From CAZTQN01 sp964615765 (GTDB lineage Bacteria > Planctomycetota > Phycisphaerae > Phycisphaerales > UBA1924): 64,000 nt of DNA. Position 1 is the first letter of the stretch; each line of letters opens with the position of its first letter. The notes beneath the pieces were generated by a model. It saw only the letters and a list, made by a program, of their open reading frames with translations. It had not been told where the DNA came from and searched no databases. Positions 59,489 to 64,000 of this stretch are shown one piece after another. The translations under genes and the position numbers were made by a program. The DNA is taken from NCBI GenBank assembly GCA_964615765.1, contig CAZTQN010000001.1:186001-250000 (forward strand), in the 5' to 3' direction.

Positions 59489-60276
59489 CGCCTGTTCTCC
59501 ACGATACGCCCGGCCTTCCCGTCGCCCGCCGCGTTCACCACCGCCGGCGCCGTCATCAAGTCCTTCAACTTCCGCAGCGCCCGGTGATGCCGCGCCAGCA
59601 GCGTCCCGAGCGGTTCATCCAGCATGTCCGCGATCTGCCGGAACGACATACCGGCGTGATGCCGCAGTTCCACCACCTCGCGATCGGCGTCCCCCAGATG
59701 TTCCATCGCCGCCCGCAGCCGCGAAACTTCGTCCCCCGGTTCCGCTTCCGCCGGCGCCGCGTCCGTGCTCGCGGGCCGTTCGCCCAGTTCGCCCGGGTCC
59801 GACGGGGCGGCCTGCCGCCGACGCCGCCGCGCCTCGTCACGAATCCGGTTCATCGCGACGCGGAACAGCCAGCTCTCGAAGCGGCCCTGCTCCGTGTACG
59901 CGCCGGTCGAGAGTTTGTTGGCGATCGTGCAGAACACCGACTGCGTGACCTCCTCCGCGTCATCATCTCCAACAACCCAGGGCCCGCTCCGCACGCCGCG
60001 CCCGCCACCCCGAACCCCACCCCGACTCCCCAGCCGCGACCGCGCCAACGCGTACACCCGCCGCGCGTACAGATCGACGATCGACCGCCACGCCCCCTGA
60101 TCCCCCGCGGCGGCCGCCGCGAGCAGCCCGGACAACTCCGGACTCTGCACCGCGCGATCCTCCTCCCCCGACGGCACGCCCTGGGCCCGCGCGGCGTCCC
60201 CCGCGCGGTCCATCGGCGCGGGCCCGGATCCGTCCTGCCCGCGTTGTGCCTTCTCGTCCGCCACGCCGATCCTCAT
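59485..60276 (-). CDS. ECF-type RNA polymerase sigma factor
   Basis: 263 aa from the ATG at 60276. Region 2 is split: VDLYARRVYALARSRLG, then a Gly/Arg-rich insertion (about 20 residues, SRGGVRGGGRGVRSG), then DDDAEEVTQSVFCTIANKL and the promoter-melting stretch RFESWLFRVAMNRIRDEARR. Region 4 contains HLGDADREVVELRHHAGMSF, RQIADMLDEPLGTLLARHHR and ALRKLKD, a typical sigma-70 region 4 helix-turn-helix. An N-terminal extension of about 45 residues is present. It should direct RNA polymerase to an envelope or stress regulon together with the next two genes. Confidence 0.9.
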   Translation of the reverse strand: MRIGVADEKAQRGQDGSGPAPMDRAGDAARAQGVPSGEEDRAVQSPELSGLLAAAAAGDQGAWRSIVDLYARRVYALARSRLGSRGGVRGGGRGVRSGPWVVGDDDAEEVTQSVFCTIANKLSTGAYTEQGRFESWLFRVAMNRIRDEARRRRRQAAPSDPGELGERPASTDAAPAEAEPGDEVSRLRAAMEHLGDADREVVELRHHAGMSFRQIADMLDEPLGTLLARHHRALRKLKDLMTAPAVVNAAGDGKAGRIVENRR

Positions 60277-60320
60277 GACCACCCGCTCAACGCCCCACCC
60301 GCGCGTCTATTGCCGATGGC

Positions 60321-60326
60321 TATCGT
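60321..60326 (+). promoter_or_regulatory. TATCGT, candidate -10 box 5 nt before the DUF4286 gene start
   Basis: TATCGT, CGGCC, then ATG at 60332, in the 55-nt divergent gap with the sigma gene. No Shine-Dalgarno. Confidence 0.4.
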
Positions 60327-60331
60327 CGGCC

Positions 60332-60670
60332 ATGCCCCCGGTCCTCTACACCGTCACGGCTGACCTGCCAAATCCCGACCTGGCCCGAGAATACCTCCAA
60401 TGGTTGCTGGGCGGGCACGCCCAGGCCGTCGTCGCCGCCGGGGCCCAGTCCGCCGCCGTCATCCGCCTCGACCCGCCCGCGCCCGCGTCGGCCTCCGCGC
60501 CCGCCGTGATCCAGGTGCAGACCCAGTACGTCTTCGCATCCCGCGAGGCGTTCGATCACTACGACCGCGTCGCGTCGCTCCCCCTTCGCGCCGAAGGCCG
60601 CGCACGCTTCGGTCCAGACCGCGGCGTCACCATGCGCCGCGCCGTGGGCGACATCCTCCTCAAGGCCTGA
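60332..60670 (+). CDS. DUF4286-family small protein
   Basis: 112 aa from the ATG at 60332. The start PPVLYTVTADLPNPDLAREY, then LQWLLGGHAQAVVAAGAQSA, a central QVQTQYVFASREAFDHYDRV and a short basic end fit the DUF4286 pattern (beta strand, then an LEWM/LQWLL helix, then a YVF/YxV strand and a DHY-containing helix). Members are small single-domain proteins with a dimeric alpha/beta-barrel-like fold (ABM/EthD-like) of unknown function. An Ala/Pro insertion (PPAPASASAPA) sits before the central strand. LysRS follows after 38 nt. Confidence 0.7.
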   Translation: MPPVLYTVTADLPNPDLAREYLQWLLGGHAQAVVAAGAQSAAVIRLDPPAPASASAPAVIQVQTQYVFASREAFDHYDRVASLPLRAEGRARFGPDRGVTMRRAVGDILLKA

Positions 60671-60695
60671 AGGTCCCTTCGTCGCCCCGCACGCG

Positions 60696-60701
60696 TACCG
60701 T
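60696..60701 (+). promoter_or_regulatory. TACCGT, candidate -10 box 7 nt before lysS
   Basis: TACCGT, seven nt, then ATG at 60709. No Shine-Dalgarno. Confidence 0.35.
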
Positions 60702-60708
60702 TGCCGCG

Positions 60709-62568
60709 ATGCACTGGACCGACGAAGTCATTGAGCAACTCGCCGCACTCCCCATGCCCGACGCCGGCCGCTTCGGCGGCGGGGGCACGCACGTCATCAA
60801 CGACTCCAAGACGCCCTCCGGCCGCGCTCACGTCGGCTCCCTCCGCGGCGTGCTCATCCACGACGCCATGTTCCGCGTCATGAAGGCCAAGGGCATCCCT
60901 GTCACCTACACGTTCGGGTGCGACGACTACGACCCCGTCGACGAGCTGCCCCACGGCATGAAGGAGCACTACCAGCAGTTCCTGGGCCAGCCCCTCTGCA
61001 ATACCCCCGCGCCCCCGGGCTCCGCCGCCTCCGACATGGCGGACCACTTCATCAAGGACTTCTGGTCCGTCTTCGCCGACCTCGGCGTCGAGTGCACCTT
61101 CTACCGCATGCGCGACATCTACCGCGCCGGCACCTTCAACGCGCCGATCGACCGCATCCTCGCCCACGCCCACGTCGTCCGCGAAATCTACAAGAAAGTC
61201 TCCAACGCCGAACGCCCCGCCCACTGGATCCCCTTCCAGGTCATCTGCGAAAACTGCGGCCGCATCGGCACCACCGAGTGCTCCAACTACGACGGTTCCA
61301 CCGTCGAATACGTCTGCAAGCCCGACCTGGTCACCTGGGCCAAGGGCTGCGGGCACCGCGGCAAGATGTCCCCCTTCGACGGCCGCGGCAAGCTCCCCTG
61401 GAAGCTCGAGTGGGTCGCCAAGTGGGCCACCTTCCCCGTCACCATCGAAGGCGCCGGCGAAGATCACAACACCAAGGGCGGCTCGCGCGATGTCGCCGCA
61501 CAGTGCCTCAAAGCCATCTACAACCGCGAGCCCCCGCAAAACATCCCCTACGGCTTCATCCTCATCGGCGGGGCCAAGATGAGCTCGTCCAAGGGCCTGG
61601 GCGTCGCCGCGCGCCAAGTCGCCGACTTCCTCCCGCCGGAGATCCTCCGCTTCCTGATGATCCGCACCCGCCCCAAGAGCCAGGCCAACTTCGACCCGAC
61701 CGAGGACGCCCTCGTCAAGCTCTTCAACGAGTTCGACCGCTCCCACCTCAAGTCCTTCAGCGACCCGAAGTACCCGGCGTACGAAAAGACCAACTACCTG
61801 CTCAGCGAAGTGCCCGGCGAGGGCACCGGCCCGTTCTTCGACGCCGAGTTCCAGCTCGTGCTCGCGCTGGTGCAGATGCCGCACCTCGACATCCTCGAAC
61901 AGTTCCAGCGCATCAAGGGCGCCCCGCTGACGGACATCGAGCGTCGCCACCTCGACAAGCGCATCCACGCGGCCCGCTACTTCATCGAGCACCTCGCCGC
62001 GCCGGAAGAGCGTCTCACGCTGCAGACCACGCCGCCGCCCGCCGCCGCCGAGCTCTCCGCGGTGCAGCGCGCGTTCCTCCGCGAACTCGCGACACACCTC
62101 GGCACCTGCCCGTGGAACGGCGAGTCCATCCAGGCCGCGGTCTTCGACGCCGCCCGCCTCACGCCCATCGACCAGCCCACCGCGTTCCTCGCCTTCTACC
62201 GCGTCCTGCTCAACAACACCAAGGGCCCGAAGGCCGGCAACTTCCTCGCGTTCCTGAAGCGAGAAGACGTCGTCCGCCTCTTCTCCGCCGTGCCGTGGAA
62301 CGCCGCCACCGACGCGATCGACGCCGTACGCGCCAGCGCCGTGACCGTCGACCAGGTACGCGAACTGGCCCAGGGCGCCAAGTCGCGCGCCATTCACGCG
62401 ACCACGTCGCTCGAGACCCTCGCCGATCTTCAGTACGTCGAGGCGAAGCTCTCGATGGACGACGGCAAGACGCACGTCCGCCGCGTTCTCGCCCCGGGAG
62501 GGGTGGGGGGGGGCGGGGCCGAGACGCTCAAGGCCGTCCGCGCCGTGCTGCCCGTTCAGATCGCCTGA
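60709..62568 (+). CDS. lysS: lysyl-tRNA synthetase, class I
   Basis: 619 aa. Class I signatures: SGRAHVGSLRG at about residues 37-47 (HIGH-like, His41-Val-Gly-Ser) and GGAKMSSSKG with Lys290-Met-Ser-Ser-Ser-Lys295 (KMSKS). A zinc-ribbon-like CENCGRI...CKPD...CGHRGKM sits in the insertion. The order and the AHWIPFQVICENCG region match the archaeal/spirochaete class I LysRS rather than the common class II enzyme. It charges tRNA-Lys with lysine. A Gly-rich insertion (PGGVGGGGAE) lies near the C-terminus. Confidence 0.93.
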   Translation: MHWTDEVIEQLAALPMPDAGRFGGGGTHVINDSKTPSGRAHVGSLRGVLIHDAMFRVMKAKGIPVTYTFGCDDYDPVDELPHGMKEHYQQFLGQPLCNTPAPPGSAASDMADHFIKDFWSVFADLGVECTFYRMRDIYRAGTFNAPIDRILAHAHVVREIYKKVSNAERPAHWIPFQVICENCGRIGTTECSNYDGSTVEYVCKPDLVTWAKGCGHRGKMSPFDGRGKLPWKLEWVAKWATFPVTIEGAGEDHNTKGGSRDVAAQCLKAIYNREPPQNIPYGFILIGGAKMSSSKGLGVAARQVADFLPPEILRFLMIRTRPKSQANFDPTEDALVKLFNEFDRSHLKSFSDPKYPAYEKTNYLLSEVPGEGTGPFFDAEFQLVLALVQMPHLDILEQFQRIKGAPLTDIERRHLDKRIHAARYFIEHLAAPEERLTLQTTPPPAAAELSAVQRAFLRELATHLGTCPWNGESIQAAVFDAARLTPIDQPTAFLAFYRVLLNNTKGPKAGNFLAFLKREDVVRLFSAVPWNAATDAIDAVRASAVTVDQVRELAQGAKSRAIHATTSLETLADLQYVEAKLSMDDGKTHVRRVLAPGGVGGGGAETLKAVRAVLPVQIA

Positions 62569-62572
62569 TCGT

Positions 62573-64000
62573 TCACGCCCGCATCTGCCGCGCGAACACC
62601 AGCCCTTCGACGACGAGCAGCCCCGCCGCCGCGATCACCAGCCAGTGCCAGATCTCTTTGCGCGCCGGCTCCCCGCCCGTCGAACGGGCCTCGATCCGCG
62701 CCCCCGTCGAGCCAAGCCGGATCGACCGGCGCGTCTGGATCGCGCTCTCCCGGCTGTCGAGCAGGTTCACCGCCACCACCCGGTCCGCACCCGCCGCGCC
62801 CTCAACGCGGTACACGCCCGCACGCTCCAGCGTCCCGATGGTCACGCTCCGCGCCTCGCCATCGCCCCCGCGCGCCCCCAGGATCGGCACCACCCGCTCC
62901 ATCGGCCCAAACACGCGCAGCTCCGTCGCGCCCGGATCGGCGAGCACGCCGATGGTCTCGCTCGTGCTCCGCCCGCTCGCCGCCGCCGCCTCGCCGCGCC
63001 CGGTCAGAAACTCCATGGCGCCGCCGAAGAACACCGGGAACGACACGTCCGGCCCCCAGTTGGTCCGCAGCAGATCGAAGCCCAGCACCAGCCGCTTCAC
63101 GCCCGACCCGCCCGGCCCCGTCCGCAGCGCCATCAGCGGCCCGCTCGTCCCGTACGCGATCGCTTCCACTTCCGACCCGCCCCCGCTCAGCGTTCCGCCC
63201 TCCGCTTCAGCCCCGCCCGCCTCCGTCTTCTCCACAATCTCCATCCGCATCGGCGGGCTGATCAACACCGCGTCCAGCGGCACCGACCGCAGCAGCGGAT
63301 GCTCCCGCCGCCACAGCACGAACCGCGTCGCCCGTTCGCCCTCCGCCGCGCTCACACGCACCGACCCATCCGGCAAGCCCGCCCCGATGCTGATTGTCGG
63401 CACACCCGGCATCTCCACCGGCGTCACGCGATCGAACACCACCAGATCCGCCGCAACCCCGCCGGCGCTCGCCAACCGCGCATACTCCGCCGCGCTCATC
63501 CGCCGCACGCTCGCGACATCCAACTCTTCGAACAGCCCCAGCAAGAAACGGTCGATACCGTGCTCCCCGCGGGCCGCGGCGAGCGCATCGTTCTCCGTCC
63601 CCGGCCCGACCATCACCACCCGCGGCGGCCTCGACCCGCGCAGCACCAGCGCCGCCGTGTCGTCCGCCTCCAGCCGATCCGCCCGCGCGATCGACACCAC
63701 AATCAACCCCGCCTCCGACCGCGTGATCTCGAACGTCGCCGACGCCTGACCCGTCAACTTGCCGCCCGCCCCGCCCCCCCGCGGCGCCGGCACGCGCACC
63801 GTCCGCACGCCCGCCGGCTCGTCATTCACCCGCAGGCTCACGCCCGCCTCCACCTCCGCCAGCCCCGCGTTCTCAACGCGCACAAACACCCGCACCACCG
63901 CCGGATCATCCAGATCCCGCCGCGCCGCCACCGCCCCGATCGCCAGGTTGTCAAAGTCCCCTTGCGCCACGCCCGCGGGCGCCTCCGTCCCCGGCGCCAC
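62573..64000 (-). CDS. BatA-like membrane protein, C-terminal portion (start outside window)
   Basis: The first visible codons begin at the window edge, so the gene is 5'-truncated by the window. 475 residues are visible. The chain has beta-sandwich-like repeats (VRVFVRVENAGLAEVEAGVS, FEITRSEAGLIVVSIARADR), a Rossmann-like segment (PPRVVMVGPGTENDAL), and a long region with DAVLISPPMRMEI and FGGAMEFLTGRGE. A final transmembrane helix (IWHWLVIAAAGLLVVEGLVF) sits near the C-terminus. This layout matches the C-terminal part of BatA-type aerotolerance proteins, whose N-terminal double-TM and vWA domains would lie beyond 64000. The gene converges with lysS (4-nt gap). Confidence 0.7.
   Translation of the reverse strand: MAPGTEAPAGVAQGDFDNLAIGAVAARRDLDDPAVVRVFVRVENAGLAEVEAGVSLRVNDEPAGVRTVRVPAPRGGGAGGKLTGQASATFEITRSEAGLIVVSIARADRLEADDTAALVLRGSRPPRVVMVGPGTENDALAAARGEHGIDRFLLGLFEELDVASVRRMSAAEYARLASAGGVAADLVVFDRVTPVEMPGVPTISIGAGLPDGSVRVSAAEGERATRFVLWRREHPLLRSVPLDAVLISPPMRMEIVEKTEAGGAEAEGGTLSGGGSEVEAIAYGTSGPLMALRTGPGGSGVKRLVLGFDLLRTNWGPDVSFPVFFGGAMEFLTGRGEAAAASGRSTSETIGVLADPGATELRVFGPMERVVPILGARGGDGEARSVTIGTLERAGVYRVEGAAGADRVVAVNLLDSRESAIQTRRSIRLGSTGARIEARSTGGEPARKEIWHWLVIAAAGLLVVEGLVFARQMRA

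Noticed and set aside
60918..63749. 943-aa plus-strand frame overlapping LysRS and the BatA-like gene
   Set aside because: Arg/Pro/His-rich shadow of two real genes; no domain character.

Overview
The window is high-GC bacterial chromosome from a planctomycete, most likely class Phycisphaerae. Several things point there. Five secreted proteins end in a paired EF-hand-like (dockerin-type) module closing on Gly-Cys. There are four membrane proteins with a CxxC...CxxC zinc ribbon. The rplKAJL cluster has no rpoB behind it. Lysyl-tRNA synthetase is class I and the phosphoglycerate mutase is of the archaeal type. No rRNA, integrase, transposase or CRISPR array was found; one tRNA-Leu was.

Layout. 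0-4 kb: the 5' end of malate dehydrogenase behind a lipoprotein hydrolase and a hypothetical gene (minus strand), then a zinc-ribbon membrane protein and a flavin reductase. 4.4-8.4 kb: two secreted enzymes (matrixin-type protease, SGNH hydrolase) with dockerin-like tails, then tRNA-Leu(UAA). 8.5-12.2 kb: accessory island with a 265-bp direct repeat flanking a PEP-CTERM-like protein, strong hairpins, and an AT-richer patch with an orphan gene and a tandem-duplicated Trp/Cys-rich gene. 12.2-25 kb: housekeeping (sdaA, rplKAJL, rny, rpmI-rplT) mixed with lineage-specific membrane or secreted proteins. 25-36 kb: site-2 protease, ApgM-type mutase, adhesin-like lipoprotein, HNH protein, purH, PQQ-type beta-propeller, 2OG-Fe(II) oxygenase, ribE and ruvC, with short tandem repeats around the oxygenase and ribE. 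36-44 kb: three more dockerin-tailed secreted proteins, with frr between them. 44-48 kb: serine hydrolase and pyrH. 48-57 kb: five genes joined by overlapping stop/start codons encoding a vWA protein, large helical envelope proteins and a zinc-motif protein. 57-64 kb: tRNA-binding OB-fold protein, an ECF sigma/anti-sigma/coiled-coil operon, a DUF4286 protein, class I LysRS and the C-terminal part of a BatA-like membrane protein.

The most promising leads are: (1) the five-gene coupled envelope cluster at 48-57 kb; (2) nine start codons with a TAnnnT hexamer 5-8 nt upstream, suggesting leaderless transcription; (3) the Gly-Cys-ending dockerin module shared by five exported proteins; (4) heptamer and 21-bp tandem repeats concentrated at 32.9-34.5 kb; (5) the repeat-flanked accessory island. 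All functions are inferred from reading the sequence and recalling families; no database search was run.
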